From NCBI RefSeq assembly GCF_023282985.1, contig NZ_JAGQDC010000004.1:124001-188000 (forward strand): DNA of 64,000 bases. Direction: 5' to 3'. The translations under genes and the position numbers were made by a program. Source of the stretch: Serratia silvae. GTDB lineage: Bacteria > Pseudomonadota > Gammaproteobacteria > Enterobacterales > Enterobacteriaceae. The notes under the pieces were generated by a model that was not told where the DNA came from, searched no databases, and worked only from the letters and a program-made list of their open reading frames with translations. Shown here in pieces: positions 1-9,205 of this stretch. Positions within the stretch are counted from its first letter, which is position 1. Each line of letters opens with the position of its first letter.

Positions 1-862
1 CAGCACCGAGCGCAGAGGGTTGCCAAACATTGACATGATGATCGCCCCCCCAACGGGAAAATTGATATTTGAATTCACCGCCGCTTTTGCTCGACACCTC
101 AGCTGGCGCGGATAACTTTTGCAGCACAGTCACTGGCTGTGATTTTTTATGGCCGGTGTGGGTAGCCCCTTGTTCAGCATCATGTGCCGGGCTTTTTACC
201 GCCGCCCCCTGATTAAATGCCCCGGTAATGTTCACCTCTTCAGGTTTTCTGCGATGTTGTTGTAACCCATCCAGTGAATGCCTGGGGCCAGTATCTGGCT
301 GAACGTCCAGAATAACCTCTGCTTTATCTTCACGCTGTCGCCGGGGTTCAGCCTTACCTTGCACCGCAGTGGCCTGGAGCAACGGCACGGCTTTTTCCAA
401 CGGTGCTTCTGTCTCCCCATTTTTTAGCTGCACTGGCGCATGTGGCAGCCGTACAACTTTCTCTGTCTCCCCCACAGCCAAGGTAGGTTTTACATCAGTC
501 TGGGTGAGCCGCCGCTTAGGCTGAGAAGTCACCAACATCGGTTCGACATCAGCACGACTGAAACGCCCATTGAGCCGGGAGGTGAGCAACATCGGTTGGA
601 TATCAGCCTGGGTACGCCCATTGGGTCGTGAGACAACCTGGACAGCGTCATTACTGGTTCGCTGTCCCGTTTTTGCCTTAATGGTCAGAGGGGGTAAATG
701 TTGAACCCATTGTTGATACATCTGCTGAACGGCCAGCGGATTTTCTTCATCCTGCTGCCAAAATTGTGCATCATCAAAATTGTCTTTCAGTGAAGACGGG
801 GTTTCGTCTACCGGAAGTTCAACCAGCCCGTTTTTCACGGCGGCAGGAGCTACTTGAGACAT
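1..862 (-). CDS. invJ: Type III secretion needle-length control protein, SctP (InvJ/SpaN-like), 3' end beyond the window
   Basis: An open frame starts at ATG 862 and stays open for 287 codons to the window edge, so the C-terminus is missing. The start overlaps the 3' end of the invI-like gene (stop at 850) by 13 bases. Position directly after invC and invI is that of invJ in Salmonella SPI-1 and spa32/spaN in Shigella, which encode secreted molecular rulers that set needle length and switch substrate class. The sequence is hydrophilic, rich in Gln, Pro, Thr and charged residues, with no membrane segment, as expected of the ruler. Residues 78-131 form three tandem 18-residue repeats (pattern R-x-N/K-G/R-R ... 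A/T-D-V/I-x-P-M/T-L). These proteins are poorly conserved, so the call rests mainly on gene order. Confidence 0.7.
   Translation of the reverse strand, partial: MSQVAPAAVKNGLVELPVDETPSSLKDNFDDAQFWQQDEENPLAVQQMYQQWVQHLPPLTIKAKTGQRTSNDAVQVVSRPNGRTQADIQPMLLTSRLNGRFSRADVEPMLVTSQPKRRLTQTDVKPTLAVGETEKVVRLPHAPVQLKNGETEAPLEKAVPLLQATAVQGKAEPRRQREDKAEVILDVQPDTGPRHSLDGLQQHRRKPEEVNITGAFNQGAAVKSPAHDAEQGATHTGHKKSQPVTVLQKLSAPAEVSSKSGGEFKYQFSRWGGDHHVNVWQPSALGA
470..631 (-). repeat. Three tandem 54-bp repeats inside the invJ-like gene
   Basis: Translated on the minus strand, residues 78-95, 96-113 and 114-131 of the InvJ-like protein align as three consecutive 18-residue units, the first reading SRPNGRTQADIQPMLLTS and the second RLNGRFSRADVEPMLVTS. 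The third is more diverged. The unit length is constant, so the array can gain or lose copies without a frameshift. Confidence 0.8.
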
Positions 863-1302
863 GCTATTATTTCCTCTGCTTCATTCTCTTCAATACGAAC
901 GCTTTTAAGATAATACTGGCGAATTTCTTGCTTTCGCAAAAACTCATATTTATCAGTCTTTTTCGCTAACTGGCGCTGCGTTAACATCAGTTTCTGATAC
1001 TCATTTCCGCTGCGTTCATACTCAATATCTTTTTGTGAACGCTGCATGGCCAGATCGGCCATTTTTCGGCGCAATACTGCCTGACTACGCTGTACCGCAA
1101 AAAGTTTTTCGCGTGAATAATCGCCATGAGGATATAAACCATCGCGTATTTTTTTTACCAAAGCGACGGCCTCATCCAGCTCATTCATCTGTTCCTCAAG
1201 GCTGCGAATTTTTCTTACTTCACGGCCCATCAAAACATCATTTTTTTGCTTCTGAATAACACAGCGTTGTTTCAGAGAGTTAACGTGTTGCAGCAAACTC
1301 AT
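850..1302 (-). CDS. invI: Type III secretion stalk protein SctO (InvI/SpaM-like)
   Basis: A 150-residue, strongly charged, helical protein (heptad-like stretches around residues 15-140, rich in Lys, Glu, Arg, Gln). This is typical of the SctO/FliJ stalk that forms a coiled coil docking into the hexameric ATPase and contacting the export gate SctV. Salmonella InvI is 147 residues. I prefer ATG 1302 (start [14 protein letters not shown]) to the upstream ATG 1314, because the family begins near this point and GGGG lies six bases upstream. The gene overlaps the 3' end of the ATPase gene by 23 bases and the start of the invJ-like gene by 13, so translation is probably coupled. The family is weakly conserved; size, coiled-coil character and position between invC and invJ support the call. 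Confidence 0.8.
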   Translation of the reverse strand: MSLLQHVNSLKQRCVIQKQKNDVLMGREVRKIRSLEEQMNELDEAVALVKKIRDGLYPHGDYSREKLFAVQRSQAVLRRKMADLAMQRSQKDIEYERSGNEYQKLMLTQRQLAKKTDKYEFLRKQEIRQYYLKSVRIEENEAEEIIACLK

Positions 1303-2578
1303 ATAACCCCGCAAGCGTTGTCTGGAAATCAGAATGCTCGTGTACAGACTGGCATAACCAGTTTAACAACGGCTCCCTTTTATGCATCGCGCGGTCGTTC
1401 TCTGGGTTTTCACCAGGTTTATACTCCCCCAAGTCGACGAATATTTGCAATTCCTCGATTTTGGCCAGAATACGGCGTACCTCCCCAGCCTGTTGAATAT
1501 GACCAGCTTCACACACCTGGCTGGAAACGCGGCTGATACTACGCAATACATCAATTGCCGGATAATGGTTACGTGCTGCCAGTTTGCGATTGAGATAAAT
1601 ATGCCCGTCCAGAATGGAACGAATTTCATCGGCAATCGGATCCGGCTCGTCATCGCTTTCCAGCAGGATGGTATAAAACGCGGTAATACTGCCGCTACGC
1701 ATACAGCCCGGGCGCTCAAGGATGGCAGGCAAAGCATCAAACACCGATGCCGGGTAGCCTCTGCGCGCAGGCGTTTCCCCAGCAGAAAGGGCAACATCAC
1801 GCAATGCCCGGGCATAGCGGGTGATAGAGTCGATAAACAACACGACATTGCTGCCAGCATCGCGAAAATATTCTGCGATAGTGGTCGCCACCAGAGCCGC
1901 ATTACAGCGATCTAGTGAGGAATAATCAGACGTAGCATAGACCAGCACACACTTTTGTACCTGTCCAGACTGTTGCAGCTCCTCCACAAACTCCGTGACT
2001 TCCCTACCCCTTTCACCAACCAGGGCAATCACAAACACATCCGCATCGGCCTGTTCGATAAGCATATGCATCAACGTGGTTTTACCGCATCCCGCAGAAG
2101 CGAATATCCCCAGACGCTGCCCGATGCCGCAAGTCATTAACCCATCAATAGCCCTCACCCCGGTGTAAAACGGCCGTCGGATCCCCACGCGTTCGGTAAA
2201 TGACGGAGCCTGGACGGAAATGGGTCTATTTTCAACCGTCGTACTCGCCACTTCCTCTCCGAGACGCTGTACAATATTGCCGGAAGGGTCAATCACGCAC
2301 CCCAGCAGCGCTGGAGACATGGTCACCGACATGGTAGTACCCGTAGGGACAATGACTGCCTCACGCGATAGCCCCTTGGCATTTCCAATAAGACTCAATA
2401 CTGTGCGTTCTTTGTTAAATCCCAGCACCTGGGCGCGCGCCATCACCTGACTATCGCGCCAGCTTTTTCTGATCTCACAGACTTCACCGATAACACAACC
2501 GGGCAACTGTGCTTCAATAACCGGAGCAGAAATATATTGCAAATGGGCCTGGTGGTTTAACAACGACAGCTTTTTCAT
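1280..2578 (-). CDS. invC: Type III secretion ATPase SctN (InvC/SpaL)
   Basis: A 432-residue AAA-type ATPase related to FliI and F1-beta; Salmonella InvC is 431. It sits at the cytoplasmic base of the injectisome, strips chaperones and unfolds substrates. The P-loop reads [10 protein letters not shown] (about residue 155), Walker B is [14 protein letters not shown], and the conserved [14 protein letters not shown] segment lies between them. The N-terminal barrel and the C-terminal helical segment are both complete. ATG 2578 (MKKLSLLN) is chosen over the in-frame ATG 2596 because it forms a one-base TAATG overlap with invB and matches InvC length. It is part of the inv operon: invB upstream, invI downstream. 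Confidence 0.97.
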   Translation of the reverse strand: MKKLSLLNHQAHLQYISAPVIEAQLPGCVIGEVCEIRKSWRDSQVMARAQVLGFNKERTVLSLIGNAKGLSREAVIVPTGTTMSVTMSPALLGCVIDPSGNIVQRLGEEVASTTVENRPISVQAPSFTERVGIRRPFYTGVRAIDGLMTCGIGQRLGIFASAGCGKTTLMHMLIEQADADVFVIALVGERGREVTEFVEELQQSGQVQKCVLVYATSDYSSLDRCNAALVATTIAEYFRDAGSNVVLFIDSITRYARALRDVALSAGETPARRGYPASVFDALPAILERPGCMRSGSITAFYTILLESDDEPDPIADEIRSILDGHIYLNRKLAARNHYPAIDVLRSISRVSSQVCEAGHIQQAGEVRRILAKIEELQIFVDLGEYKPGENPENDRAMHKREPLLNWLCQSVHEHSDFQTTLAGLYEFAATR

Positions 2579-2979
2579 TACTGATAGATCCTGCAAAAAT
2601 CTTCTGATAGTGCAAAGAACTCATCCAGCGCGCTGGCAAACTTAGCGGAAGTTTCAAGATACTGGGCATGTACCAACCCTTTTAACTCCACAAAGCCCTC
2701 ATTCGAGGCAAGCTGAAGCTGACCATTCGCGGCAAACTCACAGCCCTGCATTAATTTTTCCAGTAGCGCGGCACTGCACTGCGAGATCGTCAACCCATTG
2801 TCTTCAATCAAACGCGACCATATCCAGACTTCATCCTGCAACTGCGTAATTAAAATGCCTGGGTGGCCGTCAAATTCGAGCGCAATCGTAGAGTGACTGT
2901 CAAAATCACCCATAACATCGCTTTGACAACCACTTTCCGTTAATGCCTCACGCAGCAAAATTGCGATATCAATACTCAT
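2578..2979 (-). CDS. invB: Type III secretion chaperone (InvB/Spa15-like)
   Basis: A 133-residue acidic protein placed between invA and invC, the position of invB in SPI-1 and spa15 in Shigella (135 and 133 residues). These class IB chaperones dimerise and present several effectors to the ATPase. The fold pattern is visible: an N-terminal amphipathic helix ([11 protein letters not shown]), central beta strands ([16 protein letters not shown]) and a C-terminal helix. A good ribosome site (AGGAGA) precedes ATG 2979, and the stop overlaps the ATPase start by one base. A dedicated multi-effector chaperone implies that effectors are encoded somewhere in the genome; none of the classical ones is in this window. 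Confidence 0.88.
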   Translation of the reverse strand: MSIDIAILLREALTESGCQSDVMGDFDSHSTIALEFDGHPGILITQLQDEVWIWSRLIEDNGLTISQCSAALLEKLMQGCEFAANGQLQLASNEGFVELKGLVHAQYLETSAKFASALDEFFALSEDFCRIYQ

Positions 2980-2991
2980 TATCTCTCCTGG

Positions 2992-5037
2992 TTATATTGT
3001 CTTGACAACATTAATAGACACTGATTCTGTGAGTTCTGAAAACGAAAGCACGTCTAGGTCTTTAAATCTTGATTCAATCAGTTTTTTCAAAAAGCGGCGA
3101 ATATCTACCGAAGAAAGTACGACCATATCTTTATTGGCGATCGAAATATCTTCCAACCCCAGCGAGAAGCGATCCATTAATTCATCCACCACGGCCGGTT
3201 CGAGATTCAGGAACGCGCCGGATGACGTACTACGCACACCGCTCCTCACCTGCTCTTCAAATTCGTGGGAAAGCATGATGACATTAAGCTTGTTGCCATA
3301 AGAGAATTTATGGCAAATATAGCGAGCCATCGCACCGCGTACGTGCTCAACCAGCGATATGACATCTTTTTCTCGGGGGGCCCATTGCGCCAGCGCCTCC
3401 ATAATCATGCGCAGGTTACGCACCGAAATACGCTCGCTTAACAAACGTTGTAGCACCTCAGATATGCGCTGCACCGTAGCATGACGAGTCACCTCTTTCA
3501 TCAAATCTGGGTATTTCTCTTCCAGTTTATCAAGCATGGATTTTGTTTCCTGGACGCCAAAATATTCATTGACGAAACGTACCAGTATTGACGCCATACA
3601 GAGATAAACTTCATCTACCGCTTTACGGGTTTCAAATCCCATCTCAAGCAATGACTTATTAACGTCATGCTCGACCCAGACGGCCCCTTCAATGTCGATA
3701 GTGTTAATACCGAGCCCCGGTAATTCACTGACATCACTAATTACCCGATAACCAGGGAAATAAATATAAAAGTGATCGGCCTTAATTTCATTCACCAGCA
3801 ACGTGATACAGTTATCAGCAATACTCTCGGAGTACTGAATAATGATATCCGGTAGGCTGATGCCATAATCAATATAGAACTGGCTTTTTAGACGTTCCGC
3901 CAGTTGGCTGTTTTTCAGCATGGGTTGACAGCTTGCAGGTACCAGCAGCATCAGTGGAATGGTTTCTGCCACCACCGCTTCAACATTTTCAATCAGCCCT
4001 TGAGTCAGGTTATCCCCACTGCCTTCAATATGCTCTTTGGTCTGCTCTTTTTTTGCCAGGTGCTCCGGATCATTTTTTCTTTTCTGCCACTGTTTATGCG
4101 CATAGATACTAATTAACATCAGCGCCAACAGCAAAAAAGTAAAAAATGGGAAACCCGGCAGGCCACCGATGCCCAGAGCAATAATAGCGGAAATGATCAA
4201 TACGGTCGGGTTTCCCAGCAACTGCTCAACAATGGTGCGTCCCATATTATCCCCATCGCCGTTCACACGGGTGACGATAAAGCCGGCCCCAATGGCAATC
4301 AGCAGCGCCGGGATCTGGGCGACCAGCCCATCACCAATGGTCAACATGGTATAAGTAGAAAGCGCCGTAGAAACGTCCATGCCGTGCTGGCTTACGCCAA
4401 CACTAATTCCGCCAATCAGGTTGATGAAGATAATAATGATACCGGCTATTGCATCACCTTTTATGAACTTCATCGCACCGTCAAACGAACCATAAAGCTG
4501 GGATTCTCGCTCCAGCACGCTACGGCGCTCTTTGGCCGCATCCGCATCCAGCGAGCCTGCGCGCACATCCGCATCGATACTCATCTGTTTGCCCGGCATA
4601 CCATCAAGAGAGAAGCGCGCTGCCACTTCTGCAACGCGCTCCGCTCCTTTGGTGATTACCATGAACTGTACAATGGTGACGATGGCGAAAATAACAAAAC
4701 CCACGACAAGATTATCACCAATAACAAACTGACCAAAAGTGGCAATAATCTCCCCAGCATCGGCATCATTTAACACCAGACGGCTGGTACTGACCGACAG
4801 CGCCAATCGAAACAGCGTGGTTATCAGCAGTACCGACGGAAATGTTGAAAAGCTCAATATTCTGTCGATATAGAAAGATGACAGAAAAACCAGCGCCGAC
4901 AATATAATATTCATGCCGATCAAAAAATCAACCAATACCGTTGGCAGAGGAATAACCAGCATGGTGATAATCACAACAACCAGAAGTAGAATAAATAATT
5001 CCGGATGTCTGCCTATGCGGTTTAAAAATTTATTCAT
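2992..5037 (-). CDS. invA: Type III secretion export gate protein SctV (InvA/MxiA)
   Basis: A 681-residue member of the FHIPEP family; Salmonella InvA is 685. The N-terminal half has about eight membrane helices (first at MNKFLNRIGRHPELFILLLV) and the conserved FHIPEP-type stretch VAEVAARFSLDGMPGKQMSI. The C-terminal half is the cytoplasmic nonameric ring that receives ATPase, stalk and gatekeeper. Much of the sequence is near-identical to InvA, for instance LVEHVRGAMARYICHKF. I use ATG 5037 rather than the in-frame ATG at 5121, because it gives the family length and an 8-base ATGAATAA overlap with the stop of the gatekeeper gene, typical of coupled translation. Confidence 0.97.
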   Translation of the reverse strand: MNKFLNRIGRHPELFILLLVVVIITMLVIPLPTVLVDFLIGMNIILSALVFLSSFYIDRILSFSTFPSVLLITTLFRLALSVSTSRLVLNDADAGEIIATFGQFVIGDNLVVGFVIFAIVTIVQFMVITKGAERVAEVAARFSLDGMPGKQMSIDADVRAGSLDADAAKERRSVLERESQLYGSFDGAMKFIKGDAIAGIIIIFINLIGGISVGVSQHGMDVSTALSTYTMLTIGDGLVAQIPALLIAIGAGFIVTRVNGDGDNMGRTIVEQLLGNPTVLIISAIIALGIGGLPGFPFFTFLLLALMLISIYAHKQWQKRKNDPEHLAKKEQTKEHIEGSGDNLTQGLIENVEAVVAETIPLMLLVPASCQPMLKNSQLAERLKSQFYIDYGISLPDIIIQYSESIADNCITLLVNEIKADHFYIYFPGYRVISDVSELPGLGINTIDIEGAVWVEHDVNKSLLEMGFETRKAVDEVYLCMASILVRFVNEYFGVQETKSMLDKLEEKYPDLMKEVTRHATVQRISEVLQRLLSERISVRNLRMIMEALAQWAPREKDVISLVEHVRGAMARYICHKFSYGNKLNVIMLSHEFEEQVRSGVRSTSSGAFLNLEPAVVDELMDRFSLGLEDISIANKDMVVLSSVDIRRFLKKLIESRFKDLDVLSFSELTESVSINVVKTI

Positions 5038-6193
5038 TCTGATCATGCTCTTCGTTATGACGTTGTTGCGCAATGCGACGACGCTGCTCGATAGACTCTT
5101 CAAGCCAGTATTCTTGCGCACATCGCTTAAGTTCCTGCTCCAATACCGTTTTATTCGTAGCGTTTAAAAAAAGCTGCTCGGGTATTTTTTGATACAATCT
5201 ATAAATAAGATTAATCAATTGTGATAATGTTTTCTTATTTACCCCCTGCGGATCCTTAATAATATGCTTGAAATATTCCTCAAACAGTTCCGCACTTTGC
5301 AAGACTCCCAGCATCATAAACAGCCAATCACGCTCGGAGGTACCCAGTGATTTGACTAATGTGGAATTCATTAATGCTTTCACGAAAGAAATATCACTGG
5401 AACGCAATAATTTCACCTGACCAATACGGCTGAGCAATGACCCAAACTCAATAAGTGAACAACTAGGGTCGAGGGCATCAATATCTGATATTAACGCACT
5501 TTCCATAAAGTCAACAACAATCGTCCGGTGTTCTGGGCCGTAAGAGACAACCCAGTCTTGATAAAGTAAAACTTCATGCTGCTCACTGCTAATAAAGTTA
5601 CGATAGCTTTCCCGCATTAATCCTGGGGACATATCCAATGCCTTACCAAATAAACGCGCTTTGAGTGCGACATTAATACCTGCCTTAAGCGTTTTAGGGT
5701 CGGCTTGCTGCTCGGCCTGTTGCAGTAAATGTTCCAACTTGCCTTTCGTGACTTTATCCAGGTTGCGCCGCCGCAGCATTTCACGCAATACCAGGATCAG
5801 ATCGCTGTCATCCGGAAAAAGGGATTTCACAAAACGTAGCAGGTCATTAACATTCAGTCCGGCAGTCCCTTTTACCGCCTTCAGGATTTGGTCTACTTTT
5901 TCGTGAACATCTTCATCTAATACACGATCGAAACTGCTCTCAGCGCCTGCGCCGGTTTTTTTTTCCAGATCGCGACGATTGCGAAACTGCGCCAGCACTG
6001 CGGACATTTCATCCGTCGAGTCAGCAAAGCGCTGTAATAACGCGCCCGGAGACTCATCCTCTACCGGCAATACCTCATCGGAAACACCGGTATCGTTTGT
6101 GGAAAGTGACTCTTGTTTCGCAGCAAGTTTTTTCCCATGCTGATCCGATATATAATTAAAGTTGGTATTTCCACCACCAATGCCTATTGCCAT
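5030..6193 (-). CDS. invE: Type III secretion gatekeeper SctW (InvE/MxiC)
   Basis: A 387-residue soluble protein of the InvE/MxiC/YopN family, which docks on SctV and holds back effectors until translocators have been exported. The N-terminus is Ser/Gly/Asn-rich and flexible, as in secreted gatekeepers. It is followed by helical bundles with the recognisable segment VNDLLRFVKSLFPDDSDLIL around residues 116-135. Salmonella InvE is 372 residues. The start overlaps the end of the secretin gene by 10 bases (ATGGCAATAG) and the stop overlaps the SctV start by 8. Order and size match SPI-1. Confidence 0.92.
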   Translation of the reverse strand: MAIGIGGGNTNFNYISDQHGKKLAAKQESLSTNDTGVSDEVLPVEDESPGALLQRFADSTDEMSAVLAQFRNRRDLEKKTGAGAESSFDRVLDEDVHEKVDQILKAVKGTAGLNVNDLLRFVKSLFPDDSDLILVLREMLRRRNLDKVTKGKLEHLLQQAEQQADPKTLKAGINVALKARLFGKALDMSPGLMRESYRNFISSEQHEVLLYQDWVVSYGPEHRTIVVDFMESALISDIDALDPSCSLIEFGSLLSRIGQVKLLRSSDISFVKALMNSTLVKSLGTSERDWLFMMLGVLQSAELFEEYFKHIIKDPQGVNKKTLSQLINLIYRLYQKIPEQLFLNATNKTVLEQELKRCAQEYWLEESIEQRRRIAQQRHNEEHDQNE

Positions 6194-7869
6194 TTTTGTG
6201 TATCGATATAGTTAGCCATCCAATCTTTAAGTTCACCACTCGCCAGATTTCCCTTTAATTTATCAATCATGATATTAGCATCCGGCTCCAGCGGTGACTC
6301 TATTTCTTTGGGTTGAATGAGAAAGACCCTTATCAAGTTGGCATTGCGTTCAGATTTATATCGAAATAACCTACCAATAAATGGCAAATCACCAAGGCCG
6401 GGGATTTTTCCATCCGATAGCGTATTTTCGTCGCGTGTATAGCCGCCAATTAACAGACTTTTACCGCGCGGTACTCTAGCTACGGTACTGATATTGGTTC
6501 TACCGACTTCCGGCAGACCATCGACTGTATCTTTGGTTTTATTATCCTGATTACCATCCTCAACGTTGATCATCATTTCAATTTCGTTGCTTTGGGTAAA
6601 ACGGGGTAATACACTCACCAAGGTGCCATAAGTGACATTCTGAAGCTCTACACTACGCTCACCGATAAGCTTACTATAGAATGTTCTATTATTATCAAAA
6701 ATAGCCGGTATGTTTTCCTGCGTCAGGATCATTGGCCGTGAGACAATATTTGCTTTATTTTTTTCACTCAATGCTTTAGCTGCAGCCATAAATGTTGCAC
6801 CATCAATTGTCGTGCTGACGCTATTATTCAGAGAGAGACCAAACTTATCGCCAAAATTAACATAACCATTCCACTGAACGCCTAGCTGGTCAAGTGCTTC
6901 CTTTTGTAAGTCCACAATCCAGACCGATAACTCAACGTGACGTTTAGGCTGATCCATTTCATGCACAATGTTACGGACATAGGCCACCTGATCTGCACTC
7001 CCTCGAACCAGCAAGCTGTTATTGCCTGGGTTGGCGACAATATTCAGCCCACTCTGCACGCTACGCTGTTTCACCGCATCCTCAAGAGTCGTAGCACCTA
7101 AAGAAGGGGGCATACTTTTGCTGCCGGGAAATGTTGGCATTTCAAGCGCTTTTCTAGCGCTTCCATCCATTTCTGATAACGACTTTTGTACCTTGCCCAC
7201 CCCCAATGAAGTACCAAGCAATTCTTGGATCACTGTCGCCATCCCGGGGATAATAATCTCGTCATTGCGATATTTAAAACGACGATCCGCAACAAAAGTA
7301 TTACTCAACGGGATCACCGCCACCATTTCACGCCCGTCGTAACCGTCGCTTTTTTCATCCAGGAACCGAGCGGCATTGGTGACAACTTCAACATACATTG
7401 GTGGCCCGGAGACATAGAATGTCGAATTTCTACTATCGGCACGCAACGGATAGCGTTGATCGTAAAGCCTGGATTGCATAAGAAAATCATGCACCACTTT
7501 AAAAGAGGTGTTGCGTAGTGCCACTACAGCGTTGCGCATTTCGGTGGTTTCATAAACATACACCGCATTGCCATCGTCGTACCAAATTAAGCCCAACTGC
7601 TCAGTAAGGTCGTTTAGCGTATCTGCCGGCATGGTAAAATCGAACTGCCCAGTGACCTTTTTTCTGGCGGCATTTTTACTCAGAATAACCGGTTTTCTCA
7701 TCACCGTTGACAGCGCGTCAAATACGCCTTTGACTCCTTCATCTCGAGCCATATATCCAGCGGAATCAGAATGAGCTATTGGCTGCCGAGCAAATGTTTG
7801 TGGACTACCCATCATCAATACGACAGCAATAAGGTTGGCACCAACCAGGGACTTACATAAAAAATTCAT
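6184..7869 (-). CDS. invG: Type III secretion outer-membrane secretin SctC (InvG/MxiD)
   Basis: A 561-residue secretin; Salmonella InvG is 562. A signal peptide (residues 1-28, ending PQTFA) is followed by periplasmic N0/N1/N3 ring domains and the C-terminal secretin core with RVPRGKSLLIGGYTRDE and the GLGDLPFIGRLFRYKS lip motif (about residues 460-510). Fifteen subunits form the outer-membrane channel of the injectisome. The C-terminal segment after residue 530 is where InvG binds its pilotin InvH. No invH is visible here upstream of invF, so the pilotin must lie elsewhere or be replaced. Confidence 0.96.
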   Translation of the reverse strand: MNFLCKSLVGANLIAVVLMMGSPQTFARQPIAHSDSAGYMARDEGVKGVFDALSTVMRKPVILSKNAARKKVTGQFDFTMPADTLNDLTEQLGLIWYDDGNAVYVYETTEMRNAVVALRNTSFKVVHDFLMQSRLYDQRYPLRADSRNSTFYVSGPPMYVEVVTNAARFLDEKSDGYDGREMVAVIPLSNTFVADRRFKYRNDEIIIPGMATVIQELLGTSLGVGKVQKSLSEMDGSARKALEMPTFPGSKSMPPSLGATTLEDAVKQRSVQSGLNIVANPGNNSLLVRGSADQVAYVRNIVHEMDQPKRHVELSVWIVDLQKEALDQLGVQWNGYVNFGDKFGLSLNNSVSTTIDGATFMAAAKALSEKNKANIVSRPMILTQENIPAIFDNNRTFYSKLIGERSVELQNVTYGTLVSVLPRFTQSNEIEMMINVEDGNQDNKTKDTVDGLPEVGRTNISTVARVPRGKSLLIGGYTRDENTLSDGKIPGLGDLPFIGRLFRYKSERNANLIRVFLIQPKEIESPLEPDANIMIDKLKGNLASGELKDWMANYIDTQKWQ

Positions 7870-7875
7870 TTTTTA

Positions 7876-8628
7876 TTAACCATCTGTGATAATCTGCTTC
7901 ATATTTCTAGCTGAAATGCCAAAAGTATTTTTTACTTCATAGGAAAAATGGGAAAGTGATGAATAACCATGATCCATTGCTATGGTCGTCATGTTTTTAT
8001 CACCCCCGGATAATTCCAGTAATGCCCGGATCAGACGCCAGTCACGCAAGCCAACTTTCGTTGACTTTCCTAATGCATTCCTTGACAGACGGCGAAAGTG
8101 TGCCAATGATAATCCATATTTTACGCACATGTCCTGAATGCGGTTACCAAGCACATCCTCCGATTCAGCGAGAAGGAAACAAATCAGTTGATACCATTCG
8201 GTATTACGTAATACCGCAACAAATTTTTTTTGCTCTGGCCCAGAATTTAGCACCTGATTAACATACCAGTACTCTATACTGCGTGTTTCAGATTGCTTGT
8301 CTAATGTCGTCGCAAGCACTGCGGATAAATCTGCCCGAGAGAAATCAACACTCTCTGTTGCAGCCTGGTCTAAAAAAACCTGTAGTTTTACCAGTCGTGA
8401 ACAGTCCAGTTCTCTATAATGTATTTCCCCTTGCAGCACCTCAATTTTTGCAGAGTCGGCAACCAAGAGATATGTACTTCCTGCACTCAGTAGATGTTCA
8501 TCATATTTATTCTTTGATGAGGCGGCGACAACACTTTCGCCAGTGCTATTAATTAATAATAGCCCAGGACAATTGAGAGAAATCACCTCATCAAAACCTA
8601 AACAACTACTTGTCGTTATCCTTTTCAT
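7876..8628 (-). CDS. invF: AraC-family activator of the type III genes (InvF/MxiE-like)
   Basis: A 250-residue protein with a C-terminal AraC double helix-turn-helix: VGLRDWRLIRALLELSGGDK and MTTIAMDHGYSSLSHFSYEVKNTFG (about residues 190-235). In Salmonella, InvF acts with the chaperone SicA, and in Shigella MxiE with IpgC, to switch on effector genes when the apparatus becomes active. It is the first gene of the inv operon proper, 6 bases upstream of the secretin gene. Ribosome site AGGTGA precedes ATG 8628. The N-terminal half is not a recognisable sugar-binding domain, consistent with InvF. Confidence 0.92.
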   Translation of the reverse strand: MKRITTSSCLGFDEVISLNCPGLLLINSTGESVVAASSKNKYDEHLLSAGSTYLLVADSAKIEVLQGEIHYRELDCSRLVKLQVFLDQAATESVDFSRADLSAVLATTLDKQSETRSIEYWYVNQVLNSGPEQKKFVAVLRNTEWYQLICFLLAESEDVLGNRIQDMCVKYGLSLAHFRRLSRNALGKSTKVGLRDWRLIRALLELSGGDKNMTTIAMDHGYSSLSHFSYEVKNTFGISARNMKQIITDG

Positions 8629-8761
8629 TGCTCACCTACTTGGTTTATAGTCAATGTTAGACACAATCTGACTATACAAGCAACACCACAACAAATCATG
8701 ACCAAAATATAATGAATCCCCCTCCTCCACCCAGAAATCCATCATAATCCCATCACCTTGG

Positions 8762-9205
8762 TTAGTTCTTGGTGACTTCCATTTTATTATAGACCCGCCA
8801 TACCTTGCTGGCATATTTCATACGCAATTTATGACGCCCCTTCCCTGTTCCAGCGTTGTAGGCACCCACCGCCTCCCAAGAGTAACCATAGATTTTCATC
8901 ATCTCAGATAATATAGAAGCCCCGACTAATACCGAAACACAGGGATCTTTATATAGCAGATCTTTACTGATACCAATACGCTGTAAACGTGGTAAATGCA
9001 TACTGTTTATTTGCATCAGGCCATAGTCAACGGAACCATTTTTGTTAACACCCTTAGCTTCTTGTTTCATCCCTGATTCAACCTGAGCAATGGCAGTAAG
9101 AAGCTTACTTTCTATCCCGAATTTTTGCTCTGCGTAAATCCAACAATCTGCCTTTGCCACCGGCAATATAAACATCAAGATGATGGGAAGTCTGTTCATT
9201 TTCAT
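8762..9205 (-). CDS. iagB: Type III secretion-associated lytic transglycosylase (IagB/IpgF)
   Basis: A 147-residue exported SLT-fold muramidase that opens the peptidoglycan for injectisome assembly. The signal peptide is MKMNRLPIILMFILPVAKA. Catalytic Glu is in AIAQVESGMKQEA; the family motifs DYGLMQINS and GAYNAGTG follow. ATG 9205 gives an ATGA overlap with the stop of the hilA-like gene, so I prefer it to the longer start at 9226. The hilA-iagB order is the one found in SPI-1. The 133 bases between its stop and invF hold no convincing gene; a 60-codon minus-strand frame at 8632-8814 there overlaps iagB and was not accepted. Confidence 0.95.
   Translation of the reverse strand: MKMNRLPIILMFILPVAKADCWIYAEQKFGIESKLLTAIAQVESGMKQEAKGVNKNGSVDYGLMQINSMHLPRLQRIGISKDLLYKDPCVSVLVGASILSEMMKIYGYSWEAVGAYNAGTGKGRHKLRMKYASKVWRVYNKMEVTKN

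Noticed and set aside
8629..8761. HilA box (direct repeats TNKCAT spaced by 11) upstream of invF
   Set aside because: Only degenerate hexamers with wrong spacing were seen on the minus strand.
8632..8814. 60-codon minus-strand frame between invF and iagB
   Set aside because: It overlaps the end of iagB, has no ribosome site and no recognisable motif; the region is more likely the invF leader.
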